A stretch of DNA of 8,266 nt from Nitrospinota bacterium. GTDB lineage: Bacteria; Nitrospinota; Nitrospinia; SZUA-224. Below are positions 1-5,617 of the stretch, one piece after another (within the stretch, counting starts at the first letter, position 1; the number at the start of each line of letters is the position of its first letter). The position numbers were made by a program, and so were the translations under genes. The notes beneath the pieces are model-generated. The model worked only from the letters and a program-made list of their open reading frames with translations, was not told where the DNA came from and did not search any database. Location of the stretch: positions 1 to 8,266 of the forward strand of contig JACRGM010000066.1 of the NCBI GenBank assembly GCA_016212345.1, written 5' to 3'.

Positions 1-116
1 TAGAGATAATGCCAAAACTGATAAAGGTAGCAGGGTTTGAGTGGGGAACAGGGTTTTATATCAATCCTACTACTCCAGAGGAGGCATCAAGATTTTTGAG
101 GGAGGTAACAGTTTAG
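1..116 (+). CDS. galT: Galactose-1-phosphate uridylyltransferase, C-terminal fragment (gene starts outside the window)
   Basis: The frame is open from base 1 (codons in phase from base 3) to a TAG at 114-116. It encodes the last 37 residues or so of a protein that begins before the window. The visible stretch includes EIMPKL, then VAGFEWGTGFYINP and PEEASRFLREV. This matches from memory the conserved C-terminus of bacterial GalT proteins of the HIT superfamily, in which the EIMPKL strand follows the catalytic HxH region. GalT exchanges UMP between UDP-glucose and galactose-1-phosphate in the cytoplasmic Leloir pathway, giving glucose-1-phosphate that can feed glycogen synthesis. The next gene is glgA, 203 bp downstream on the same strand, which fits that link. 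The catalytic HxH motif lies outside the window, so activity cannot be judged. An ADP-sugar phosphorylase-type relative of GalT is the main alternative. Confidence 0.82.
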   Translation, partial: EIMPKLIKVAGFEWGTGFYINPTTPEEASRFLREVTV

Positions 117-157
117 CTATATTCAAAACATTCTGTATGCAATGCTTGTTTAGTATT

Positions 158-186
158 TTGATATTAGGATTTAGAATTTATATAAA
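158..186 (+). promoter_or_regulatory. Predicted sigma70-type promoter for glgA
   Basis: A -35 hexamer TTGATA (158-163) and a -10 hexamer TATAAA (181-186) are separated by exactly 17 bp. Each differs from consensus at one position. A start near 192-194 is inferred, which gives glgA a leader of about 127 nt containing the palindromic repeat at 191-285. The AT-rich setting raises the chance of a coincidental match, but the spacing and position between galT and glgA are right. Confidence 0.55.
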
Positions 187-190
187 GGTG

Positions 191-285
191 GGTGGCATGG
201 ACAAACTTGTTTGTCCGTGCTTTGTTAGGTGGCATGGACAAACCTGCCTGTGCGTTGCACGCAGACAAACTTGTTTGTCCGTGCC
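191..285. repeat. Nested palindromic repeat, two related copies, in the glgA leader
   Basis: Copy 1 (191-220) is an almost perfect palindrome: arms GCATGGACAAAC (195-206, reading the first G at 195) and GTTTGTCCGTGC (209-220), with one G-T wobble and only TT between them. Copy 2 (228-285) begins with the same 16 bases as copy 1 (GGTGGCATGGACAAAC at 191-206 and 228-243) and ends with the same core ACAAACTTGTTTGTCCGTGC (201-220 and 265-284). It carries an extra insert containing its own hairpin, CTGC(CT)GTGC-GTT-GCACGCAG (244-264). In copy 2 the right arm (273-285) can pair either with the distant arm GGCATGGACAAAC (231-243) or with the adjacent GACAAAC (264-270), so two exclusive folds are possible. 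The element resembles REP/MITE-like dispersed palindromes, and copy 1 looks like a shortened version of copy 2. Copy 1 is followed by TTTGTT and could act as a weak terminator. Confidence 0.8.
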
Positions 286-319
286 TTTGTGGTAGCTGGT
301 ATTTTAGAGGAAATCAAAG

Positions 320-1810
320 ATGAAAAAGGCATTAAATATACTTATCGCATCTCCAGAGGTTGTACCCTTTGCCAAGACAGGGGGGCTGGCAGATGTTACA
401 GGTGCCCTTCCACGGGCATTAAGGAGGCTTGGACATAATGTGTCAGTTATCCTACCTAGATATCAGATGGTCAATGAGGTAGGGAGAGATATTAGGCCTA
501 TCTCTACCAAGAAGAGGATCCATGTCCCTATTTCAGCAAGGATAGAGGAGGCTGAGATATACGAAAGTAAGATAGATAAAGATATACCTGTATATTTCAT
601 TGACAAGAAAGAGTACTATTCCCGTCCACAGTTGTATGGGACAGAAAAAGGAGATTATCCTGACAATGCTGAGAGATTCATCTATTTCTCAAGGGCCATC
701 CTAGAGACCTGCAAGGCATTAGACATGAGACCAGATATTATACACTGTAATGACTGGCAGACAGGAATCCTACCTGTTTATCTTAAGACATTATATAAAG
801 ATGATCCTTTTTTTCAAAGGGTCACCACTGTATACACTATTCACAATATAGGTTATCAGGGGATATTTTGGCATTATGATATGCATCTTACAAATCTGGG
901 ATGGGATATCTTTACGATAGAAGGGATAGAATTTTATGGGAATATAAATCTCATGAAAGGAGGTATCCTGTTTTCAGATATAATAACTACTGTTAGTAAG
1001 ACATACAGTAAAGAGATACAGACTGAAGAGTACGGTTATAAGCTGGATGGTGTTCTACGAAAAAGGAATAAAGACCTGTACGGTGTTATTAATGGCATAG
1101 ATTATGAGATATGGCATCCATTAAGAGACAAATTTATAAAAGAGAGGTACTCAGAGTATAACCTCTCAGGTAAGGATAGATGCAAAAGGGATTTAATGGA
1201 TATCTATAAATTAACCTCTAAGAATGATTCTCCCATTGTTGGTATAATCTCGAGACTGGCAGATCAAAAAGGATTTGATCTCATCTCAGAGATAATAGAT
1301 GAGATGATGAGGCTAGATATGAGTCTTGTACTCTTAGGTACAGGAACAGAGAGATACAACAGGCTATTTGAAGATGTTGGTAAGAGATTTTCGGGAAAGG
1401 CTGGAATAAAGATCGGTTTTGATGATCCCTTGGCACATAAGATCGAGGCAGGGGCAGATATCTTTCTGATGCCTTCAAGATATGAGCCTTGTGGACTTAA
1501 CCAGTTATACAGCCTGAAATATGGAACTATCCCTATAGTTCGCTCTACTGGTGGATTAAATGATACCATAGAGGAGTTTAACATACAGACTGGAAAAGGA
1601 AATGGTTTTAAATTCAGGGAATATTCCTCTAAAGAGCTATTATTGACTCTAAAAAAGGCGATAAATATATACAAAAACAAAAAAGATGTATGGAAAAGCC
1701 TTATGAAAAATGCTATGAAAGAGGATTTTTCATGGGAGAATTCAGCTAATGAATATGTTAAACTATATAGAAAGGCACTAAGTAATCGAAAATTATATGA
1801 CGAGGGATAA
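320..1810 (+). CDS. glgA: Glycogen synthase (ADP-glucose type), GT5 family
   Basis: This 496-residue protein has the length and architecture of bacterial glycogen/starch synthase: a GT5 catalytic N-terminal domain, then a GT1-type C-terminal Rossmann domain. Visible motifs are the ADP-glucose-binding KTGGLADV (residues 19-26), HCNDWQTG, TIHNIGYQG, VNGIDYEIW (read here as INGIDYEIW), SRLADQKG, the catalytic region RYEPCGLNQ with Glu389, and STGGLNDT (409-416). It adds glucose from ADP-glucose to the non-reducing end of an alpha-1,4-glucan in the cytoplasm. The ATG at 320 is supported by AGAGGA at 306-311, 8 nt upstream, and the next residues match the family N-terminus directly. It follows galT and is tightly followed by a response regulator, probably in one transcript. 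No defect is visible. A UDP-glucose-using variant cannot be excluded from sequence alone. Confidence 0.96.
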   Translation: MKKALNILIASPEVVPFAKTGGLADVTGALPRALRRLGHNVSVILPRYQMVNEVGRDIRPISTKKRIHVPISARIEEAEIYESKIDKDIPVYFIDKKEYYSRPQLYGTEKGDYPDNAERFIYFSRAILETCKALDMRPDIIHCNDWQTGILPVYLKTLYKDDPFFQRVTTVYTIHNIGYQGIFWHYDMHLTNLGWDIFTIEGIEFYGNINLMKGGILFSDIITTVSKTYSKEIQTEEYGYKLDGVLRKRNKDLYGVINGIDYEIWHPLRDKFIKERYSEYNLSGKDRCKRDLMDIYKLTSKNDSPIVGIISRLADQKGFDLISEIIDEMMRLDMSLVLLGTGTERYNRLFEDVGKRFSGKAGIKIGFDDPLAHKIEAGADIFLMPSRYEPCGLNQLYSLKYGTIPIVRSTGGLNDTIEEFNIQTGKGNGFKFREYSSKELLLTLKKAINIYKNKKDVWKSLMKNAMKEDFSWENSANEYVKLYRKALSNRKLYDEG

Positions 1811-1817
1811 TAATACT

Positions 1818-2186
1818 ATGAAAAAGAAAAAAAATAATAATATACTTATAGTAGATGATGAAGAAAATATACGCCTCCTCTATAAGGAAGAACTAGAGGA
1901 TGAGGGATATAATGTGACAGTGGCAGCTAATCCAAGCGAGGCAGTAGAGAAGATGAAGGAATCTTATCCTGATCTTATCTCTTTAGATGTCAAAATGCCA
2001 GGCAAGGACGGTATAGAGTTCTTAAGGGAGTTAAAAGAAAAGGACCCCAATATCCCTGTTATAATATGCACTGCCTATAGTGGGTATAAACAGGACTTCA
2101 GGGCATGGGCATCAGATGCATATATTGTCAAATCTGCTGATCTAAATGAATTTAAATCTACTATAAAAAAGATATTAGGAAGATAG
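1818..2186 (+). CDS. Single-domain response regulator (CheY-like receiver)
   Basis: This 122-residue protein is a lone receiver domain without an output domain. In this numbering the acidic pair is Asp13-Asp14 (VDDEEN), the phospho-acceptor is Asp57 (SLDVKMPG), the switch Thr is Thr85 (ICTAYSG) and the conserved Lys is Lys105 (YIVKSAD), so it should be phosphorylatable. It would act through protein contacts or phosphorelay in the cytoplasm; no histidine kinase is in the window. An upstream ATG at 1797 would overlap glgA by 14 bp and add 7 residues. The start at 1818 is preferred because GAGGGA (1802-1807) sits 10 nt before it and no ribosome site precedes 1797. The site lies inside the glgA end, so translation may be coupled. 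The lysine-rich N-terminus (KKKKNNN) is unremarkable linker. The pairing with glgA suggests, but does not prove, a role in carbon-storage control. Confidence 0.92.
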   Translation: MKKKKNNNILIVDDEENIRLLYKEELEDEGYNVTVAANPSEAVEKMKESYPDLISLDVKMPGKDGIEFLRELKEKDPNIPVIICTAYSGYKQDFRAWASDAYIVKSADLNEFKSTIKKILGR

Positions 2187-2639
2187 AGGGGAGAGTATCT
2201 CCTCTATCTTCCTCTTCATCTTCTCCTTATGTGTCCCTTCCCAGAATATCCTTTTGCAGTTATGACACTTATAGAAGCGATCCTTGCTGTTGAATACAAA
2301 ATCAGGAACCATTCCCTTAATCTCTCCCCTCTCTATATATATCAACTCAGTATTGCATATAATACACCGTGTAAAAAGGGTATCCTCACAGCCTAACCTA
2401 TAATGGTTAACTACCTCCTTCACTTGATCATATATTCGATTACTTGTAATAAAAAGATGATCCCCTATATCCCTTCTCTTTATCAGTTTTGTATCCTTTG
2501 TGAGGATTATTCTTCCTTTTTCCTTCCCAATCCTTATCAACATATCTTTATCCAACTTATTATAGAATATCGTATCCTGTCCTAATATCCTTAGCCATCT
2601 TGCCAGCCTCCCAAGGGTAAAATCGGCTATGAATTTCAT
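2175..2639 (-). CDS. Mut7-C family RNase-like protein with zinc ribbon (PIN-like fold)
   Basis: This 154-residue protein matches the Mut7-C family (formerly DUF82, COG1656). The N-terminal half is the PIN-like part: KFIADFTLGRLARWLRILG with Asp6 (residues 2-20), and a second acidic block IILTKDTKLIKRR with Asp49. The C-terminal half is a zinc ribbon with CxxC pairs at Cys92/Cys95 and Cys125/Cys128, followed by the typical WEGTHKEKM. The family is predicted to cut RNA, by similarity to the C-terminal domain of the animal Mut-7 exonuclease; the bacterial substrate is not established. It lies 31 bp downstream of the endonuclease III-like gene and is probably co-transcribed. A G-run (2652-2657) 11-12 nt before the ATG is the only ribosome-site candidate and is not a strong one. 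The 3' end overlaps the response regulator by 12 bp. Confidence 0.88.
   Translation of the reverse strand: MKFIADFTLGRLARWLRILGQDTIFYNKLDKDMLIRIGKEKGRIILTKDTKLIKRRDIGDHLFITSNRIYDQVKEVVNHYRLGCEDTLFTRCIICNTELIYIERGEIKGMVPDFVFNSKDRFYKCHNCKRIFWEGTHKEKMKRKIEEILSPLSS
2177..2213. terminator. Hairpin at the convergent gene ends, likely bidirectional terminator
   Basis: An inverted repeat has arms AGGAAGATAGAG...GGAGA (2177-2194) and TCTCCTCTATCTTCCT (2198-2213), giving a stem of about 16 bp with a 2-nt bulge (GG) and a 3-nt loop GTA. It overlaps the last codons of both the response regulator (+) and the Mut7-C gene (-). Reading on the minus strand, the stem is followed 6 nt later by six T residues (2170-2165), which favours intrinsic termination of the minus-strand transcript. 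On the plus strand the tail is only pyrimidine-rich. Confidence 0.6.
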
Positions 2640-2670
2640 CCCCTATCTTTTCCCCCCGCCAAAAAGCCTC

Positions 2671-3342
2671 TTAAGATTCCTTTTTGATATCTCTAAGATT
2701 ACATTCCATAATCGGACATCCATCACATTTGGGTTTTCGCCTGCAGTAATTCTTTCCTAACATTACTATCAAGGCATGATACTCATTAAAAAGTGGTACA
2801 TTTTGTGTAAGATTTCTCATAAAGAAGGACTGGAGTTCATCATAGCTTATATCATCATCAACAACGAGATTTAGACGGGAGAATATCCTCTTTGTATAGG
2901 CATCAACTACAAATATTGGGATATAACCAGCGTAAAGTAGAATAGAATCTGCTGTCTCTGGCCCTATCCCTTTCACCTGAAGCAAGGAATCCCTCAGATT
3001 ATCAACCCCATCTGAGAACATCATATCTAGATCGCCGTTATATCTATCACACAAAAAACCTACAAACTCTTTTAATCTCTTTGCCTTAATATTGTAATAA
3101 CCTGAAGGGATGATCAACTGGGCCAATTTATCTATGGATACCTCTCTGAGACGCTGGGGGTTTAACACCCCTTCCTTCTTAAGATTCGCTATAGCCTTTT
3201 CAACATTCTGCCATGCAGTATTCTGAGTCAAGATCGCCCCTACACAAACCTCAAACCTCGTCTCTGCGGGCCACCACTTCTGTTGGCCAAAATGCCCTAA
3301 CAAGTCTGAATAGATATTCAGGAGTCTCTCTTTATAACTCAT
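2671..3342 (-). CDS. Endonuclease III-like HhH-GPD DNA glycosylase (COG2231/MagIII type)
   Basis: This 223-residue HhH-GPD protein has the substrate-pocket motif VGAILTQNTAWQNVEKAI (residues 34-51), the helix-hairpin-helix KGIGPETAD (124-132), the catalytic Asp147 in VVDAYTKR, and a C-terminal cysteine cluster Cys200, Cys206, Cys209, Cys214 for a probable [4Fe-4S]. The position of the E. coli Nth lyase Lys120 (in GRKTA) is Glu129 here, so a monofunctional glycosylase without beta-lyase activity is inferred, as in the COG2231 group that includes H. pylori MagIII. It would remove damaged (possibly alkylated) bases in base excision repair. Cluster spacing is C-X5-C-X2-C-X4-C, one residue shorter at two intervals than the E. 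coli Nth pattern. The ATG lies inside a heptanucleotide repeat, and no clear ribosome site precedes it. An in-frame TAG 16-18 nt upstream rules out a longer start. It heads a two-gene unit with the Mut7-C gene. Confidence 0.88.
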   Translation of the reverse strand: MSYKERLLNIYSDLLGHFGQQKWWPAETRFEVCVGAILTQNTAWQNVEKAIANLKKEGVLNPQRLREVSIDKLAQLIIPSGYYNIKAKRLKEFVGFLCDRYNGDLDMMFSDGVDNLRDSLLQVKGIGPETADSILLYAGYIPIFVVDAYTKRIFSRLNLVVDDDISYDELQSFFMRNLTQNVPLFNEYHALIVMLGKNYCRRKPKCDGCPIMECNLRDIKKES

Positions 3343-3368
3343 AACTCGTGATTCATAACTAATAACTT
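3334..3368. repeat. Period-7 tandem repeat across the start of the glycosylase gene
   Basis: Five consecutive heptamers on the + strand read ATAACTC, ATAACTC, GTGATTC, ATAACTA, ATAACTT. On the coding (minus) strand the consensus is GAGTTAT. The start codon of the glycosylase and its codons 2-3 (Ser-Tyr) come from the repeat. A 7-bp unit is not a multiple of 3, so gain or loss of a unit would shift what lies upstream of, or at, the start. Confidence 0.75.
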
Positions 3369-3389
3369 AACAATGTCCATTTAAGATAG

Positions 3390-3411
3390 GCACTGTAATA
3401 GTGCTCTTTTT
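3390..3411 (+). terminator. Small hairpin with T-rich tail, possible terminator
   Basis: GCACT (3390-3394) and AGTGC (3400-3404) form a 5-bp stem with loop GTAAT, followed by TCTTTTT. The shape is that of a short intrinsic terminator on the + strand, but no + strand gene lies upstream and the stem is weak. It may be chance or part of the divergent leader on the other strand. Confidence 0.25.
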
Positions 3412-3566
3412 AGGTAGTATGTCAGTTTCCTCCTTTTTTGTCAATATTCCAAAAACAACTTGACTTCCTTGAACTTTGAGAACAATCTAAAATTATTGGA
3501 TACATGCTTTGCAGCTATTTGGGGACACCAGGCCTTTTTTTGTTTATTGCATTTTCTTTATTTGTC

Positions 3567-3637
3567 ATTCCTGTGAAACTTGTCCCCCGTATCAAGTACG
3601 GGGCAGGCTCTGCATGGTTTAAGCAGGGAGCAGGAAT
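3567..3637. repeat. Nested palindromic intergenic repeat (CATTCCTG...CAGGAATCCAG type)
   Basis: The outer arms ATTCCTG (3567-3573) and CAGGAAT (3631-3637) enclose a strong inner hairpin CCCCGTA (3585-3591) / TACGGGG (3597-3603) with loop TCAAG, and a further weak pairing CTCTGC / GCAGGGAG (3608-3613 / 3623-3630). The outer motif, with TGTCATTCC before and CCAG after, matches from memory the widespread bacterial dispersed repeat of the form gtcattcc...ggaatccag. The inner CCCGTA/TACGGG insert is also a common form. It is more GC-rich than its surroundings and lies just downstream of the DUF2283 stop, where it may help end that transcript. Confidence 0.72.
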
Positions 3638-3680
3638 CCAGTTTCCCTAAAAAGGGCGGGTGAAAAAGAGGCGGCATAAT

Positions 3681-3905
3681 TTATTTAGAGGCTACTTTTT
3701 CAAGAGGGAGATTTTCAATGGAGATGTTGACAAGATCTGAAAGTTCAAGCTTCTCACTTGCATCAAGGATTTCTATCCCTACAATATGTCCACCTTCATC
3801 CATATCTACAGTAACACCTTCTTCTATATCCTTTGAGTCTGCGATTTTGGCTTCCCTGAGCCTTATGTATAAGGCGTCAACATCCTTGCTATATTCTATT
3901 TTCAT
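3681..3905 (-). CDS. DUF2283 domain protein (putative antitoxin-like partner)
   Basis: This 74-residue protein covers the whole DUF2283 domain: N-terminal KIEYSKDVDALYIRL, then EEGVTVDMDEGGHIVGIEILDAS (residues 28-50), and a short C-terminal tail. The biochemical function of the family is not established. These genes are often found next to DUF4258 genes, and the pair is commonly suspected to be toxin/antitoxin-like. The ATG is well supported: AAGGAG (3918-3913 on the minus strand) lies 7 nt upstream, embedded in the last codons of the DUF4258 remnant, and the two genes are separated by only 4 nt. That arrangement indicates they were once co-translated. With the upstream gene broken, this one may be an orphan or may use another promoter. 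No defect is visible within it. Confidence 0.9.
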   Translation of the reverse strand: MKIEYSKDVDALYIRLREAKIADSKDIEEGVTVDMDEGGHIVGIEILDASEKLELSDLVNISIENLPLEKVASK

Positions 3906-3909
3906 ATTA

Positions 3910-4083
3910 TCACTCCTTAAATGGTTTTTTTCTCATTGTTACTGTAATGATCAGAATATAATCAGATTCCTCTTTAAAAGTAACCCTCAAGAATCTACCA
4001 TTTATAAATTTAAAGGCATTTGTTCTGCCTTTAACACTTGGCTCAGTATATTCTGGGTTTTTTATAGTTAGTCCACCTAAAAA
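3910..4083 (-). pseudogene. 5'-truncated DUF4258 gene remnant
   Basis: A minus-strand frame open from 4083 to TGA (3912-3910) encodes KNPEYTEPSVKGRTNAFKF, then NGRFLRVTFKEESDYILIIT and a basic end MRKKPFKE. This matches from memory the C-terminal two thirds of DUF4258 proteins, which are normally about 80-95 residues and start with a MIxxSxHAxxRMxxR-type segment. That N-terminal part, some 30-40 residues, is absent. Upstream the frame meets a stop (4086-4084) and the end of the GH57 gene (stop at 4079-4077). No ATG, GTG or TTG occurs in a position that would restore a full protein; the only Met is near the end. It ends 4 nt before the DUF2283 ATG. The break probably arose from the rearrangement that brought in the GH57 gene. 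The family assignment rests on recall of the consensus. Confidence 0.72.
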
Positions 4084-5540
4084 TCATGCAATAGGATATC
4101 AGTGGCTCTCCGACAGATTTCACGGCCGTATTCTGTCCAGAGTCCCTGTCCCCAGTAACGGTAACAACTTGTCTGCGAGGTCATCAGGTGGAAGAGTGCG
4201 TTGCGGTATCGTTGTTCATTGGTTGGAATCCCCTTGCTGATGACCCTTTCGTAGAAGAGGGAGCTGACCTTTTCTATGGGTCCAAGGAGGTTTTTATAAC
4301 CCCTTACCCAGGAGATGTTATTCGTCCAACTCCCACCTTCCATATGGAAGCGGTGGTCCTCCTTTTCAATCTCCTTGATAACCTTTGCCAGTCTTTCCGA
4401 CCCATCCCCGGGCCGGAAACGATCCCATATCTTTTTTTGAAAAATAGGCTGGATGACAGGGAGATACTCTTCCTTGATGCCGGCATTAAAAAGATGTTCA
4501 AGATATTCAGTGACATTTATGACAGGGATATCTGATCCAGAGCATTCACGAACCACCTCAAAGAATTTTGGTGGGAAATCATTCATCATTACACCACCAT
4601 TCTCACCATCGGATATCTGGGTAACAATCTGCGGGATATGTCTCCCTGCAATCTCCAGTCGTGAAAGCCCTTTGGCCTCGTAGTAGGGTTGCATCTGCCC
4701 AATAAGCTTGGTGTCGCTACCCTGTGTCTTGATGATGGCTATAATACTAACGCTCTCTCCCAATGAATTTCTACAAATAAGTCTGTGTGGTATGTGCTTA
4801 TGTTCTGGTCCCCATCCATTCTCCGGTCTCTCCACAGTATGTTCCTGTACCAATACCCACTGATATCCGCACTCCTTCATGGCCTTTACAAACTCGTAAG
4901 CGACATCAGGATGATTTGGCAAGGCCATCTCTGAGGGTGAAAAACCGCGCACCCTGCTCAATGCCTCCAGACCAAAGATGGCTGCAAAGTGATGCCTCCA
5001 TGCCTTGATATGGAGACGGTAATCTTGAACAGGTGTGGAGGATGCCACTGGATGACCCCATGGAGAGCCAAGCCATTCAACGGCATGTCGATAGCGGGGA
5101 TCGCAGGTGATGGTCTTTAGATTGTCGAACATATCATCTAGCCCCATATGGCGTAATCCATGGAATAATGTCCCGGAGTATTCCAGCATGACGCGAGGCT
5201 GTTTCCCTTCCTCGATCAATTGCGGGATAAATTTGCCCATACGCTTGTAGCACCACACGAAGACCGGGGCATTGTGATTATCGCCGATATGCTGGTTATT
5301 CATCATATATTCGAGGTTGCTGATAATCTGCGCTGTGCGTAGATCACCTCCCCCCGCAAGGATTAAAGGCTGGTGCATGTGCAGGGCAATGGCAAAGGTA
5401 CTCCGTATATTCCCAAAATTAATCCGGCTTTCAGGCAAAAAGAGAGGCCTTTCCCCCCTTTTGCGAATCTCATTTTCGATCATCTCTTCTGAGCCAGATA
5501 TATTAGGTAGATTCTCTATATATTCAGGAAGTTCATTCAT
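4077..5540 (-). CDS. Glycoside hydrolase family 57 protein
   Basis: This 487-residue protein carries the GH57 signature series: HMHQP (residues 54-58), WGHPV (161-165), GFSPSEMALP with putative nucleophile Glu204 (199-208), and ISDGENGG with putative acid/base Asp311 (309-316), followed by a C-terminal helical part with SCYRYWGQG. GH57 enzymes act on alpha-glucans (alpha-amylase, 4-alpha-glucanotransferase, branching enzyme, amylopullulanase), so a role in glycogen remodelling beside glgA is plausible. The subfamily is not determined here, and no signal peptide is seen, so it is probably cytoplasmic. Start at 5540 follows an extended -10 promoter but lacks a clear ribosome site; Met20, preceded by AGAAGAG, is an alternative. 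GC is about 51% in 5041-5220 (hand count 92/180), against about 33% in sampled glgA lines (39/120), suggesting horizontal acquisition. Its stop abuts the DUF4258 remnant. Confidence 0.9.
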   Translation of the reverse strand: MNELPEYIENLPNISGSEEMIENEIRKRGERPLFLPESRINFGNIRSTFAIALHMHQPLILAGGGDLRTAQIISNLEYMMNNQHIGDNHNAPVFVWCYKRMGKFIPQLIEEGKQPRVMLEYSGTLFHGLRHMGLDDMFDNLKTITCDPRYRHAVEWLGSPWGHPVASSTPVQDYRLHIKAWRHHFAAIFGLEALSRVRGFSPSEMALPNHPDVAYEFVKAMKECGYQWVLVQEHTVERPENGWGPEHKHIPHRLICRNSLGESVSIIAIIKTQGSDTKLIGQMQPYYEAKGLSRLEIAGRHIPQIVTQISDGENGGVMMNDFPPKFFEVVRECSGSDIPVINVTEYLEHLFNAGIKEEYLPVIQPIFQKKIWDRFRPGDGSERLAKVIKEIEKEDHRFHMEGGSWTNNISWVRGYKNLLGPIEKVSSLFYERVISKGIPTNEQRYRNALFHLMTSQTSCYRYWGQGLWTEYGREICRRATDILLHDF

Positions 5541-5571
5541 ATATTTATTGCATCTGTAAATTTATTTTATT

Positions 5572-5600
5572 ATTATAACATAAATCGGAAATCATTCCAC
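5572..5600 (-). promoter_or_regulatory. Predicted extended -10 promoter for the GH57 gene
   Basis: On the minus strand a perfect TATAAT (5577-5572) is preceded by TG one base away (5580-5579), forming an extended -10 element. The -35 candidate GTGGAA (5600-5595) at 17 bp is poor (3/6), which is tolerated in extended -10 promoters. The inferred start near 5565 leaves a leader of about 25 nt before the ATG at 5540. Confidence 0.5.
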
Positions 5601-5617
5601 CTATCTCCCTAAAATAT

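Larger units (their letters stand above)
3343..3680. other. 338-bp intergenic region, no gene recognised
   Basis: The stretch between the glycosylase start and the DUF2283 stop contains no coding frame that I can support on either strand. It holds the upstream part of the heptamer repeat, a small hairpin (3390-3404), an AT-rich section at 3430-3560, and a nested palindromic repeat (3567-3637). On the minus strand CTGACA (3425-3420) could be a -35 for the glycosylase operon, but no good -10 hexamer follows at the right distance. Confidence 0.7.

Noticed and set aside
191..285. CRISPR array
   Set aside because: There are only two related copies, they are palindromic and adjacent with no regular unique spacers, and no cas gene is present.
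41..295. An 84-codon + strand reading frame over the galT end and the glgA leader
   Set aside because: It overlaps the recognisable galT C-terminus in another frame and then reads through the palindromic repeat; the product has repeated Cys/Trp-rich stretches typical of translated repeats.
191..319. Known riboswitch in the glgA leader
   Set aside because: The folding comes from repeat palindromes; I recognise no conserved aptamer core.
229..438. A 69-codon + strand frame overlapping the glgA start
   Set aside because: It runs out of frame through the repeat and the well-supported glgA N-terminus; no family resemblance.
1264..1680. A 138-codon minus-strand frame inside glgA
   Set aside because: Antisense shadow of a clear glgA coding region; no motif and no ribosome site evident.
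3718..4071. A 117-codon + strand frame opposite DUF2283 and the DUF4258 remnant
   Set aside because: Ser-rich antisense translation of two recognisable minus-strand frames.
4188..4535. Plus-strand frames opposite the GH57 gene (also 4453-4683, 4787-5008, 5317-5559)
   Set aside because: Shadows of a conserved GH57 sequence; higher GC produces longer chance frames.
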